A program made the position numbers and the translations under genes. Below the pieces are notes generated by a model, which made no database searches, was not told the origin of the DNA, and saw nothing but the letters and a program-made list of their open reading frames with translations. Below, piece after piece: positions 51,837 to 64,000 of a stretch of DNA of 64,000 bases (the stretch's first letter is position 1; each line of letters starts with the position of its first letter). Origin of the DNA: Istiophorus platypterus (Eukaryota > Chordata > Actinopteri > Istiophoriformes > Istiophoridae); NCBI GenBank assembly GCA_016859345.1, contig CM029128.1:17500104-17564103 (forward strand). The letters run 5' to 3'.

Positions 51837-54357
51837 GTATGTTTGCCAAGCTTGCAGTCAGAGGTGCAGAGGAAGAGCTGAGTGAGGCTTGGAACTGAGA
51901 CAGCTTTCTTCTGCCTGCTGCCCTTTCCATAGCCTGCTGCTGCTGCATGCTCGCCTGCCTGCTTCAAAATGAGCCTTTTCCTCAGGAAGAGGTCGGGCTT
52001 TATGGGTACACTGCCGGGCGCTGCCAATTTGGCAGAGCCTCCTCTAACTCTCCACTCCAAAGCGCCACTGTTATTACACCCCTTAGGATCCACAGCAAGT
52101 GCTTCCCCATTCACAGATCCATTCATTTGCTCCGCAGGGTTCACAGAAACCGGTAACAAGCACTTGAGAGAGCTATGAGTCAGGTAACAGGGATATACTG
52201 TATATTGTATGTATACATCAGACCGAAGGTATTTAATGTCATTATAATATGAATAAGGGATAAGACACCATCTATGTAGCATTTACAAGAATTTATCTTC
52301 AGGCACATGAATACTGTATTTGCATAAGCATATAAATATTTTTTCAGTAGAATATCACAGTAAAGCCTTCTGGCCCTTTTCTGCTGTGGTTAAAAGGAAC
52401 AATAATTGACTTTTATAAAACAATAAATAGAAGGACCTGGTGTTGGACAACAAAAGTTGCCATTGCAAATAATCTTTGGGTCATTTTAAAAACCCCACAA
52501 GCAGCCTGAAATGTCCTCTTTTTTAAACCACAACTTTGGCTCAGAATACTGTGTTTGCCTTTGTGCAGATATCAATTTCACACTAAATTATGGGAGGCAT
52601 CAGGCATGCTAAAGCTATCACAAAGAACTCATCAACTGCTCATAAAAGCTCTAATGTGTTTCACACAAGTTTTTTTTGTTTTGTTTTGGGGTGTTTTTTT
52701 TGTCAGTTTTTAGCATCACCTCATTTGAATAATTTAGAAGTCACCAGAAGCTGTTTTTCAGGTTTAAAAAGCAGAGTTACCTTTTCATAACCCTACTAGA
52801 GCCTGTAGTTTTTGGGCTTTCGTCCTCTATCAGTTATTCAGATGAGCTTTTATTGGGAGCAATTGGGTATTTTATCTGAGGAGAACCCCTGCGCTTTGCT
52901 CTCTTAATAAAGTGGCTTATGGCTTGGAGAAATCTAACAGTAGGGAAAATGGCCTCATGAATGAATTAGTCGTCTGCAGCAGATTACCGCTGCTATAAAA
53001 TAGCGCGGTTTTCATTTCAACCTTAGCGACCATGGAAAGCCCTGTTGTCACCTTCAGAGCCAGGGGACCATATCCCGAGATAGGTTTATACTGCTGTGTT
53101 GTGTTTAATCCTTTACTGGTGTTGTGGATAAAATACTGAACATTTAGGAAATATCAGTGTTGAATATCTATTTTCTTCTTCATTGTATAAACCGACTTGA
53201 CCTACAGAGGCTTTCGAGAAGCAGTGACCGAAAAGCATTTATATACCAATGTTTCAGATTTTGCTCGATATTTAACTTTGCATGTATTTGATTGACAGAT
53301 GCAGTATGTTGACTAAATCATTTTGGCAATGTGTCACAGCAAATGTTTAGCCACCGTTTTGCAAAATTACCAACAGTTTTTTTGTCATATAATTATTTAT
53401 CTATTTTTTTTTTTAATTTGTACCACAAATCTGATGCACAGGAGTGAAATATTACCTTGCCCAAGCTATCAAAGTACATGAAAAATCAAGTGTTAGTAGC
53501 TTTGAAGTGGGGGATTGTGAAACTGAAACTTTAAAGAGTTGAGTTTTGGCCCTTAGTGTCTATAAATACAAAAACTTGAAGAGTTAGCACTTAACTGAGT
53601 CCTATTAAAGCACAAGCTCCAAATCATGTGAGGGTTGTGCCTGGAGCAGTTGGCTAGGTGCTGTGTGTTTCGCTAAGGAAAAGAACTGTCACCAAGCAAG
53701 AAAAACAGCAATCATCTCCCCTCTTTCTCTTTGTGGCTTTTTCAATACTCCGTGAGGTCCAGGAAGCAATGAATAAACAATGGGGGAAGCAAGTATTACA
53801 TACACAGCCCAGAGCCTAAACATGTAGGGGCGGTGTGCTTCCACAAGTCTGGGTCTGTTCCATCCGTCCTGCCTTGTGCCTATTTGACAATTCCCATTTC
53901 CTGGGCTTGGTGGGCTCTGTCTGAACAGGATGCACCATCTTCTGTTATCAAAAGGGTATAAAACAAGCAAAACCCAACAGCTGCTCTTATATTTCCTGGT
54001 GAAGAGAGGAAAAGGAGATATGATGGCAAAAGAAAGAGAGAGGGATAGAAGAAATAGGATGAGAAAAAGTAATTGAAGAAGCTTGTAGCCTAGTGATCTG
54101 GAAACTGTATTATTGCTTTTCGTTTCCTCCCATCTGCCGTTTCTCCTGTGGCACTTCCACTCCTCCCCCTCCCAGGTACATTTAGGCTAATGTACCATTT
54201 AATGAAATAAAGAATTAAAAAAAAACAAAAAAATCATGCATTGTCATCATGTCCTTGACCGTAGCAGCTCTGTAAGCCATTCGAACATTTTCATTGCTTC
54301 ATCAGTAGTCAGAGCAGGAACGCTTTGTGAAACAACCGCAACCAAAAACATTCCTTG

Positions 54358-54386
54358 GTTGTGCAATGTTCAAAACATTGCACAAC
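54358..54386. repeat. Perfect 13-bp hairpin containing paired C/EBP-like motifs
   Basis: gttgtgcaatgtt at 54358-54370 and its exact complement at 54374-54386 flank the loop caa. Each arm contains TTGTGCAAT or its complement, one base from the C/EBP consensus TTGCGCAAT. Confidence 0.9.
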
Positions 54387-57300
54387 ATGACCTACAACAT
54401 GTAGATAACTGAATTAGACCCTTTTTTGTACTTTGCAGGTTTCTCTTCTTACTATGTTTGTGAGGGAATCTGTGGTTGCTCCCTTGGGACAATAACAGGT
54501 GAAAACACATTCTCATAATAGCTGTCCCTGCCTCCCAACCTCATTTGTGCTCCTTCCATCACTAGATTAACCCCTTATTCCACTAAGGTAAAGCCTGTAA
54601 CAGATGCTTCTCAGAAGGCAAACCCAGTTGTCCTAGAAGCTTATGTTCTCAAAAAGTGGAAGCTGGAGGTGAAGGGGCACTGAAGGACTTTCAAAGAAAA
54701 GAGTGAAGAGTAGGCATTTTACTGCATATGGCACATACAGGTCATAGGAAAGCTGCACAGAAATTACCCATCAGGACCAGCTGAATTACTAAGATCTCAT
54801 CCACAAAGAAACATCTTGTGCTACCACTAAGCCTCGTTTTAGATTTACAAATTTTCTCTGAAAATAATTTTTAAATACTTTTAATTCTAGACTGTACGAT
54901 GACTCTCACCCAGATTTTTCAAGAGAAAATTTGTATTTCCTGCTGAGAAAACACTAGCTATGGTTAATAATATAACAAATTTTAATCAATTTTTTCCTTT
55001 ACTCTGATATATTCCCGTGAAACAAATCAATGTAAAATTGTTTTGTAGATGCTGATGGGTTCACCCCGTAGCTCTCGTCAAGCCCATACTCTGTGCTTTC
55101 TCACTTGGAGAAACACGCATTACAGATCAGTCTAACTCATTACCGAAAGTGTATTTACACCATGAGGTCTTACTTTGTCAGGAACAGCGTACACTAAAAC
55201 CCACTCTTGTCACATCCAATACATACGGCACCTTCTTGTATTCCCCTTGCATTATTCATTTTGCAGTGACTGACTTTGTCAGAGCCTATGACCTTGGTCC
55301 TCCTCGCTTTAAGCCTTAATGCTCATGGGAAATGTGACCGTGGCGATGGAGCAGGGTCATGGGATTGTTGTCTACCTGATACTCTATGAGAAAAGCCATC
55401 TTTTCAGCTGCACACTAAGGAAGATCTCCAAAGTTGAGCAGAATAGTTACTACCTTGTCAACATGCAGATACTCTACCATGCTTACAGGAACAAAATAGG
55501 CAATATCAACATTGTTGGATAATCAACCAACTAGGTTCATGCCCCCATAGACATCGTAGAGAATTACCCCATTTGCAGCCAAATCAGAAGCTCTAATAAA
55601 CTTTTTTGGCTTCTTTTACCTCACTGCTTAGCTTTACAGTACATTTTCTGTATGGTTCACTTGCACTGCTCTCATCAACACCATTTCCAACCGCCACCAG
55701 TAACTGTTTGGGTGAAAATATCCTCTGATAAACGCACTGTCTGTCAAGCACCAAACAGTAGGCAGACATTTAGCTACTAGCCTGTGAGGAAGGTGGAACA
55801 TTTAGCAGCTAAGGAGCCAGATATTTATTTGGAATATTGGACTTTTCATCAGGTAGACAAAAATACCTCTGTTGCTCATTTTTAGCTGGATGTGTAAACA
55901 GGCAATAGCTTGTCAGCATCCACTGTGGGAGATAAGAGCCAAAGAAACAATTCATTATTACAGCTTTAATTCATTTATACCACAATTATTGCCAATGGAC
56001 CCTACAAATGTAATTGCTACAGTCAAAAGATACTTCGACATGCTTTATATAAACTTTAAATGATGATCAAAAGTAGTTATTCTGTACCAGTTTCAACAAA
56101 TCATAAAATCATAAATTTTTTACTCTGGTGTAGGCTCACAAAACTCAAATAGCATGTCTTGATTCAGGCAAATTTTTGTAGGTTTACATCAAATCAGGCT
56201 CAGATTTTCAATCTAGACTGGGTCTCTTCTGAGACTATTATGGTACCTTGTTGACCTCTCCAAGGCCTTCTGTGGTTTCCTTCACCTCCTCCTGTTCCAC
56301 TCTCGTTTTAGCAGTGGTTTTTTGGAGCACTTGGATAGTGTGTCTGGGCTGCTTTGTGCTCAGCTAATGATGGTTGCGGTTGCCAGAGCTGTCCGCTGGT
56401 GTCATGTCAGCCCCCTCGTGGCCAGATTACATCATCCTGAGTGCTTTAAGAGACGACCCTTCCCTGCAGCATCATATGCATGCCGGATTGGGGGAACATA
56501 CACAGTATAGGTAACACAACGTCGGCTCTTGGAGGAGAAACACACATCTATACATATTTTTGAGTGTACACAGTGGCAAAAAGGAATCCATTAGGAGGGG
56601 CCTGCTCTGATGTAAGACTGAATAGATACGCCCATACTTATTGAGATGTAGCAGTTTTCTCCAGACACTGAATGAAAAGACCGGTAATAGCCTTGAATTC
56701 AAGTAGCCTCCAACCCTCTGTAGATGACAGGACTGCTTGTCAGATTCTTCCACATTCTCCAGATTAGGGTTATTGTGAGTGTCACTGCCTGTTTCTGTAC
56801 GTGCCCAGGAGTGTGGGTGTGCCTGTTGGTGTGCACACATTCATGTGCTCATCCCTCCTTCTCTTAAAGCCTTGTGTGTATATCTGTGTGTCCGCCTGGC
56901 GTTATTTTCTTGACAACTTTTGTGCCTGTGTATGAACTGTTTATATGTGTACGTAGCTGTCCTGTCCACTCCGGGTTACTGTGATTCGGGTTACTGTCTA
57001 AGTGACAGACGGGTCAGTGCTGTCCTGGGAGGGATAAGCCATCACATCAATAATAAAACCAGCTGTCACACTGAATTGTTCCATATGTGAGAGCGACCCC
57101 CCTCGATGAAATTCCTGACACTAGTAAACGCCGTTGAGGTGGCAAAGATGAAGTGCAGGATATTGCCTCGATATTGCTCTGTGTTGATGTGCACGGTTGA
57201 TTTATTATTGGAGATTTTGAGAAGGATCCTGAGTGATGTGCTCTGATATTGGTCAGCAAGTGTGTTCAATAAAACAGGCTTGTCTCACCTGTCATACATT

Positions 57301-59130
57301 TTTACCATCCTTACATGGAACTATATGGTGACAATGTGAAATCAACATAATACACTAAAAAATACTATTTATTTTATAAGATGGCTTTCTAACCAGTGTG
57401 GAGGTAAAACAGCTTGGTCCTTTGCTTTTCGTGACCCAACTGCATATTGTCTTACATTATTCAGATGTGTACACCTCACTGTTGCTCATAAATGGTACAG
57501 GGCAATGGCAGTAGGTTGTGAAAATGGTTTTATAGAGCAATAGTGATTCTATAGCCTTTCTGGTGCTCTCTAATAGCACTGGCTTTAAGGAAAAGAATAT
57601 GGTTTAGTAATAAAATTAGACAAGTGAGATCTGGACAGCACTTTCCTAGCAACAACTGGTAACCTAATGGATTTCCCTGGTTTGAAAGCCTTGTATGAAA
57701 TCACTCCAGTGTCAGTGGCGGGGAAAAGGCTCAGCCAGTAACTGAGCTATAAACCTGCCTTTCTGTTTGAATTTCTGTCAAGACACAGAACTCCAAGATT
57801 CTCCGTGAGAAAAGTAGTATTTTCCTTTTTAGATGTGATCAGGGTGAAAGGAGAACAGAGCGCCATTGTTCCACCGAGGGACAGTTTCCTGCATGTGCAG
57901 TCGGAAAGAGGGGCGAGAGGATGGGACTGAGTATGACAGTAGGTCACTCTCATGAAGTCCCACAAGGAAGCAAGTGTTCTGAGAAAAACCTAAGTCCCTC
58001 TGTCACCAGCCAGATATTTCATTGGGAGTTTGCATAAGGAAGTTCTCCTGTTGCACTTTCTTGTATGAAAAGTGCCATGTAAATAATTGAGAGGTCCTCT
58101 GGGGTACGGACCAGTGCCTCACCGGAAGGCATTTTCAAGTTTTTGGCTTGATGATTATTTTATGACAGTGAGGTACACATGCTTCAAGTTAAAGGTGCCC
58201 TGTGAGAATTTCATTGGAACAAATCAGATACATTTACATACAGTTTTTCTCAGTAGAACGCACAGTGTACTATCCTTTTTTTTTTTTTTTTAAAGCTTTT
58301 TGAAACTTGTTTTGTTGTTATATTCCCTTTTATGTGCTTATGTGTGGATGTATGCGACACAAACTATAAATGACCTGGTTTCTCAAAACTTTGTTCAGCA
58401 GCACTGATAATGGTCAAAAGCTGCATTGGTGTTCAAGGGAAGTGGTGTACAGTACAATTATTGACTGACAGACCCATTAGATTCTGATTATGTTTTGTCA
58501 CTTGAAGCAGTTTATCAGATATCAAGTTCCCTCTGAAGACACAAAAAGCTTCATGCTGGACAACTTGTACAACTCCCGAGCACCTGTAAACAGACATTGA
58601 AGACCCCTTTAACCACAGGGGTTCGAAATCTGAAAAGAAACATATTAGTCAAACTGGAAAATGACCTAGATGTTTTTTTTGGGTGTGAGGTCCTATTGTT
58701 TTTTTTTCTCTGTGCAAATATTTAAAAAAAAAAAAATTCTCTCTGACTGAAATGTTTGAGACAGTGAAGGGTACGTCTAATATGAGAATATCAATCCACT
58801 GCAGCTGGGTTCTACGGTATCAACAGCAGATTCAGTAAAATAACCAGATCATTCCTCCGCAAACCATAAGGCATATTCCCTCTTTTGAATTTTGTACCAC
58901 TCTTTTATCACTGTCTGATCCTCCAAGGACTCTTCCGTCTTCATCTTTTTTTGAACCTAAAAAAAAAAAAATTCCTGGTCGTGGATCCCTTTTTCTGTAT
59001 CCTCTACCCTCCCCCAGTCTCCTCCACGCTGTCCCCAGTGAGACATGCTGAATGGAGACCCATAATGAGCCTCTGTCTGTTCCAGCTGACACAGTGAGCT
59101 GTCTGAGGCTGTGATGTGTCACTCGTGCAG

Positions 59131-59133
<3 letters not shown>

Positions 59134-59165
<32 letters not shown>
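59134..59165 (+). repeat. (TC)n microsatellite
   Basis: About 15 TC units directly followed by 'cag', which looks like a 3' splice site, but no recognisable exon follows. Confidence 0.92.
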
Positions 59166-59166
<1 letters not shown>

Positions 59167-59629
59167 GACGCCTGTGTGCCGAATAAAGGGATTCCTCCCT
59201 AGAAATGCTTCCAACCGCCACGAGGGGATGGAAGAGGTTCAGACCCCTTGCAGTGAGGTCCTATGGCCAAGACTATTGTTACACACTCCATCACACATCC
59301 TCACAGCAGTGAAGAATTTTTATTTTCAAGGCCGAACCCTGCTCTTGCTCTTCTTAGAAAAGAGAGATAATGCAAAAGAAATGCCTGTGTAACAGTTTTA
59401 CATCACTTCTGTTTCTGCTGTGCATCGCTGTAGGGACTGCATTATCAGCTTTCACCCTCTTTAAACCAATCACAGAAAACAATTTACTTTGTTGTGTCCC
59501 TGTCACTTTCTGTAATTCATTGCTGCAAATTGCCTAATCCAGACTCTTCAACGCATGGTCCCTATAGTGCAAAGCGGTGTTTGTTTTTCATTAGGGTAAG
59601 TGAGGCAGTTGGTGAGAACACGTGTCTGG

Positions 59630-59653
59630 CAGCAGCGGCAGCAGCGGCAGCAG
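59630..59653 (+). repeat. (GGCAGCAGC)n short tandem
   Basis: About two and a half copies of the 9-base unit ggcagcagc. Confidence 0.8.
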
Positions 59654-60767
59654 AAACGACAGCCTGACAGCCCCCGCCTGGAAATACATCTGCCTCTACA
59701 TCGAAAGGGAGCCTACTGATATTATAATATTGTAAAGGCTTAAGAGGAAAGGTTGTTTCTGGGGGATCAGTGGTTTATATACCCCATGTACTCCAGCTGG
59801 GAAGGTTTTTGCCAGTTCGAAGACCAGAGAGTTCAAAACATTTGATGACGTGGTGAAAGCTTTTTCTAAACTAGGGTCTAATCCAGAGAACAGCTCTGAT
59901 ATTCACCATAAAATGTTGGTTAACTTCTGGAACATTCTGATTGATACATGACATGTCATATGCCATTATGTTAAACATATCATTTGTTGATTTATTCACG
60001 TTATAGGGGGAACATAATTTGCAGTGTCTGCAGTCCATGGGTTTGAGGGATACTGAGGTGCAATCATGCAGTTGGAGTAATCACTCTATCTTCCTGATAA
60101 TTCAAGAAACCTGGGTAGATTCAAGCTTCAGTGTCAAAGTTGATGTCACTAGTACATGATTGCATCCAACTGAGCTACCAAATGGTCAAGATTATATATT
60201 GAGGTTCGAATAAAGAAGCTTAGTGTTGTGGTTATTGTATACCAAAGCACTCAGCATTTGTTATATGATATATTATACAGTGTTTATTGATCATATGCAG
60301 AATGAATAGCATCCCAGGACTCAGAAAGTAGGGGGAATTGATTTTTTGTTTGACTAGTATGTCTTAATGCCTTGGACCTTTAATATCTGTGCTGACATTC
60401 GCTCCAGAGTATTCCGTGACATACTGCCCAAGGCCTATTAAATCCAAGTAGTAACAACTAGGGGATTGTAGTCCACTTACAGTGGACACATTGTGAAAGA
60501 ACAAATTTCAAACTAAACCCGAAATGCCGTCGTTGATTCATGTGGATCAAAAATAAAATGAGCGAGCAGAGCATCAGATTTTCCTTTTATATCTAACATT
60601 TCATCTTTGCTTTGCCCTTATTTCTTTCTTAAATGTGTTTTCTTCCTGGGTGGAGATTTATATCTTTCTGACATGCCCAAACGTATTTCCCCATAATTTT
60701 GGTTAAAATATAAATGTTATCTTTAGCAATCATAATGTACATTCTTCTTCTCTCTCTCTCTTTTTAG

Positions 60768-60919
60768 CTTGCCCCACCCATATGAGATTGACAGTCAGAA
60801 GAGAACACACACACAAATATGCTCATATGGAAATTTGCAAGCAGACTGTCACACATGCATGGATGCACACACAAGAAAAGCTACCCACATCTTGTTTAGC
60901 CAGCTCCCTCCAAACCCTA
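60768..60919 (+). other. Exon-like segment of unknown identity (cryptic or pseudo-exon)
   Basis: A strong pyrimidine tract (ctcttctctctctctcttt-type) ends in 'ttttag' at 60767, and a gtgagt donor-like site starts at 60920. The 152 bases between keep one frame open (starting LPHPYEIDSQKRTH). That reading matches neither the following part of the VAV2 CH domain nor any other family I recognise. The length is not a multiple of three, so inclusion would shift the frame unless it carries a stop or joins a non-coding transcript. Confidence 0.2.
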
Positions 60920-61574
60920 GTGAGTGTTTGCGTTGTGGCCACAAAAGCTGTATGAATCCTCAGATTCCTGTACTTACCTAACCACGCTCTGCTTAACCTG
61001 ACAGTCTCCACCTAAAACATTCCCTTGCTGCAACACAACTGCTCTTCTGAGCTTTGATCCACAGCTAACAGGGATCAAATACAGTGTGGTAGATAGACAT
61101 CACATGCGTCGTCAGCAGCAAAACGGGCATTGGTTTCTAGGTAAAGGAGATTATTTTCATTATCTAGCATTCTGCAATTTAAATATGTACCAAATACCAT
61201 CATAAAAATCTGTACGTGTGTGAGTGTTGTATTCAGCATAATAAGCCAGTAGATATTCAATCCCACTGCAGTTCTGCCAGTACAGATGACACAACTCACT
61301 CATTCCACTGACGGATGTTCTACCTTCATGGAGGTGCCTCTTAAAGCTGGAATACCACTGGCTCCACCAAAGCTCCACCAAAGCTTTACGGTAGCTAAAT
61401 TAGCAGGGCTTGCCATAGCTATAACAATGCTCACATTATGTGGAAGTGCAATGACCAGTTTCAAGCTAAATACTGTTCAAGTACACCATCCAAGTCACAA
61501 ATACATGTGGCTCTGAGAAACTCAGATCTTTCTTAGATCCTTGAGATATCTCTAAAACTGAAGACCCGGTGATC

Positions 61575-62195
61575 AAAGCCATATAATGTTAGTTCCCCCC
61601 CACGCTGTTCAACAATTTTTTTTAAATCTGGGTATCGTGACTGATGACAATCTAATTTTCGCTGAGCATGTTGTATCTGTCACTTGGTCTTTTTCTTCAC
61701 ATTATATAACATCAGAAAGACCATGTCCTGCTGCTCAACGCCTTGTGCAGACACTGGGCATCTCTTGCTTTGACTACTGTAACACCCCTTCTGGGAGGGC
61801 TGCCAGCATGCACGATAAAACCTCCGCAAATGGTCCAAAATGTGGCAGCACATCTGGTCTTCAATCACCCAAAGACAGCCCATGTCACTTTTCATTCCAC
61901 TTGCTTCCTGTTGCTGCTCGCATTAAGTTCAAGTCGCTAATGCTCGCCTATAGAATAGCTTATAGCACAACACCCAACTTCCTGAATTCCCTCATACACG
62001 TCTATGACCCTTCTCTGAGCCTGCTACTAGGCACATATATGTCACTTAATGCCATGTGGCACTTGTGCCAGGTGGAACTGAGTGTCAAGGGATTTTTTCA
62101 CAAAGAATTGCCCTCGATCTACTGCGGCTCAGATTTTACTTGTTTTGTCTGTCGTTTTAGACAAATGCATCTACTAAATGAATAAATAAAATTTG
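61575..62195 (+). pseudogene. LINE reverse-transcriptase C-terminal remnant (L2/CR1-like) with 3' tail
   Basis: This is the 3' end of a non-LTR retrotransposon, on the same strand as vav2. One frame gives 'LNLGIVTDDNLIFAEHV' and later 'LLPVAARIKFKSLMLAYR', with 'CFDYCNT' between. Another frame gives 'GGLPACTIKPPQMVQNVAA' and 'LVFNHPKTAHVTF'. These are hallmark segments of the teleost L2/CR1-type reverse-transcriptase C terminus. At least two frameshifts separate them, and the region after the last segment is diverged. It ends in 'aaatgcatctactaaatgaa' followed by 'taaataaa', the usual tail of these elements. The 5' part is missing, as expected for truncated insertion. It is inactive. Confidence 0.85.
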
Positions 62196-64000
62196 AATCT
62201 GACTCAGCACTAAATATATAATGTGCATTAAGAAGCGACAGAATGTGGCTGCTTTTTTTTAGCTAAAGTCTGTTGTTGAAGGAATGATTTCATTTTTATA
62301 GAGCTGTAATGACCATGCACAGTATTTTACCCCAAAGCTGTTACGAAGCTGTTAAGAGTGTTTTGGCATCCAAACAGAACAGCTTAAAAAAAGACTTGAA
62401 ACAAGTAACAGCGAAAAACATTGACAAGACGTAACCATGACTTTAGTGCTTCTGTGAAAGCCACTACTGCTTTGCTAGTAGGGCTGTTTTCAAATGTAAT
62501 TCTCCGAAATGCTGAGAAATATCTGCCATTTCATCTGTTCAACTTATTTTTGTCTTTCATCTCATTTTCTCCAATTCCGTCTTGCGCCATCAATGCGTAG
62601 CGTCAGTTCTTGGTGTAACAGTGAATGATCCACAGATGTAACAAAACTGCACGGCAGCAAATTTGCATTGATTCTTTGCAATATTAGAATTACTCAAGTT
62701 GCTAAAGTTATTGCTTAAATCGTTATACATTCCAATGAATCACAGCTATTTAAGTTTGTTTGTATTGGAGGATAGAGATCTAAGTTCAACTGTGGCAACA
62801 GCAAAATGCCATGAAGTTCCTAAGTGACATGCTGGCAGTGGCAGAGCCATCACCGGGCATCATGAAAGAGAATTATTCACCAGTTTGGAGCTATACAACG
62901 GTGGCCACCTAACTTTTCAAGCCTCAATCCTTTAGCGACCCCCCCTTCATCAGCATGCATTATTCCTTTTTTTATGTGTCTGTTCACATTGGCTGACGAG
63001 CACAGTTTGGTTGGCGTAGCCCGGAGCTCCAACCACATCAGACATACAGGGCACACATTTTCCTCGCTCTCTCACCGTCGCAGGGGCTGTTAACCATGTT
63101 TTCAGAGTCAGGGAATGTGAAAATATTCAATGAAAAGAAGGAGGGGGGGTAAGACTAAAGAGGAGAGGGTGGGGGGGTGGGGCTTTGGAAGTGCGACGCC
63201 ACACAGACATCCAGTGTTTGGCTGACGCGTCTGGCCATCCTTAAAGGTTAACAGGCACCAAGCTCTCCTCCGTCCAATGTGTGACATGACACTCTCTCCA
63301 CTCTCGTCGCCCAGTTTGATGTGTCGGTCTTTCACGGTGCATGAACAACTCGGGGGGCCATGGGAGGGATCTTTCACTTTCAGTTGTGTAGGACATCATG
63401 TAGAGTGGCAGCACAAAGAGGATCCAATTTATTAGTTTCTGGATTTTCACCCTCCTTTTGATCTGTCACATACAGATACATGCATGCATGACGGAACAGA
63501 CACACGTAAGAATGCACACATTTGACCATAAACACTCATTCACACACATGTGACACACACTCAAAGGCAGTATAATGTATTTGGTCACACCCCCTGTGGC
63601 TGAAAAGCATTGTCTCCCTTCAGAGAGGACATTAATAAGATATGAGTTCTTTTGAAGTTTGGCTATGGGCTGTCAGATCTGAACTGACACAATCATCCCC
63701 AAGAATAATGCCTCCTCCAACTTATAACATACACTCCCACACATTCAGCCTCCCTCTGTGCATATTGAGAACTGTAAGATGACTCTGCACCCAAAGGTGT
63801 CCTCTTAACGTATAATTCAAATGGCCTTTATTCTGTTATTCAAAACACGTTGCAACCTCACACTCTTGTTATCCTTTGTAGATTTTTTTTTCCCAAATTC
63901 ATGCACTTTGTATTGAAGAATAGCAACAGTGTTTTTTTTTTTTTCGTGCATTCCCTGTACCAACTGCTCTCTTCCCTCAGTACTGTTTGCTGCATTCACA
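62196..64000 (+). other. vav2 intron, last segment
   Basis: No exon was recognised. It contains a G-rich stretch at about 63140-63183, short CA-rich patches near 63520-63560 and a T tract at 63931-63944. The block at about 63180-63420 is richer in GC and CpG than the surrounding intron, but has no coding match. The intron continues beyond the window. Confidence 0.7.
63167..63182 (+). other. G-quadruplex-prone block on the + strand
   Basis: GGGTGGGGGGGTGGGG provides four G tracts if the central seven G bases are split as three-one-three, giving one-base loops. It would form in the nascent vav2 RNA as well as in DNA. A second G7 run lies about 20 bases upstream. Confidence 0.65.

Larger units (their letters stand above)
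46056..61574 (+). other. vav2 intron, fifth segment
   Basis: No exon was confirmed. It contains GT/CA/CT microsatellites, a 13-bp hairpin at 54358-54386 and an exon-like but unrecognised block at 60768-60919. The long minus-strand open frame at 51437-52282 runs through CA repeats on both sides and has no homology I recognise. A TAAT- and TATA-bearing unique block near 52835-53035 is a weak enhancer candidate. About 55300-55530 has a 67-codon open frame with no family match. Confidence 0.7.

Noticed and set aside
51437..52282. The longest open frame in the window, 281 codons on the minus strand
   Set aside because: It runs through two CA/GT microsatellites, has no recognisable domain, overlaps other open frames on the opposite strand, and shows no splice or promoter context. 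Probably chance.
55319..55522. 67-codon open frame with a protein-like composition
   Set aside because: It contains no recognisable motif and upstream frames are broken. I could not tie it to any gene or retroposed copy.
59134..59240. TC repeat ending in cag, resembling an acceptor
   Set aside because: No coding match follows. A CT repeat next to CAG arises easily by chance.
1..64000. Bacterial-type features: operons, CRISPR arrays, prophage, attachment sites
   Set aside because: The window is vertebrate intron. Short tandem repeats are microsatellites without the spacer structure of CRISPR arrays.

Overview
The window looks like nuclear DNA from a ray-finned fish, probably a percomorph. 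It is almost entirely intron. The one protein-coding segment I can support is a 39-codon exon on the + strand at 3455-3571. It has a consensus acceptor and donor and encodes part of the calponin-homology (CH) domain of the Rho/Rac exchange factor VAV2. Its reading (…[17 protein letters not shown]…) fits VAV2 better than VAV1 or VAV3. The fish assignment rests on the repeats: copies of the teleost 'gctgcaactaatgattattttc' family, an 'agctggacaat…attgctcagccct' MITE, a 'cctaataaagt' transposon end, an L2/CR1-type LINE tail, and many long GT/CA microsatellites.

Layout. 1-3454 is the end of the preceding (probably first) vav2 intron, with one old repeat copy. 3455-3571 is the exon. 3572-64000 is the following intron, at least 60.4 kb, running past the window end. 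I found no later vav2 exon, no tRNA or rRNA gene, no CRISPR array and no operon-like structure. Most open frames are short, overlap on both strands, or run through microsatellites, so they are treated as chance.

The intron holds a tRNA-SINE-like element (3881-4235), a near-complete MITE with terminal inverted repeats (12353-12661), two possible Tc1/mariner-like elements (about 32696-33336 and 45541-46055), single transposon ends (16411-16500, 20601-20633), further copies of the 'gctgcaactaat' family (34385-34475, 39019-39218, 41345-41400), and a frameshifted LINE reverse-transcriptase remnant (61575-62195). At least ten GT/CA microsatellites interrupt it, most with GT on the sense strand. One lies 20-100 bases after the exon's 5' splice site, where it would be transcribed as a GU tract.

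Non-repeat signals worth a look are a triple AGGTCA-type DR1 array, two 13-bp perfect hairpins, two G-quadruplex candidates, a Z-DNA-prone block, an exon-like cryptic segment, and several TAAT-rich stretches that could be conserved enhancers. I see no convincing new multi-gene system. The possible novelty is regulatory.
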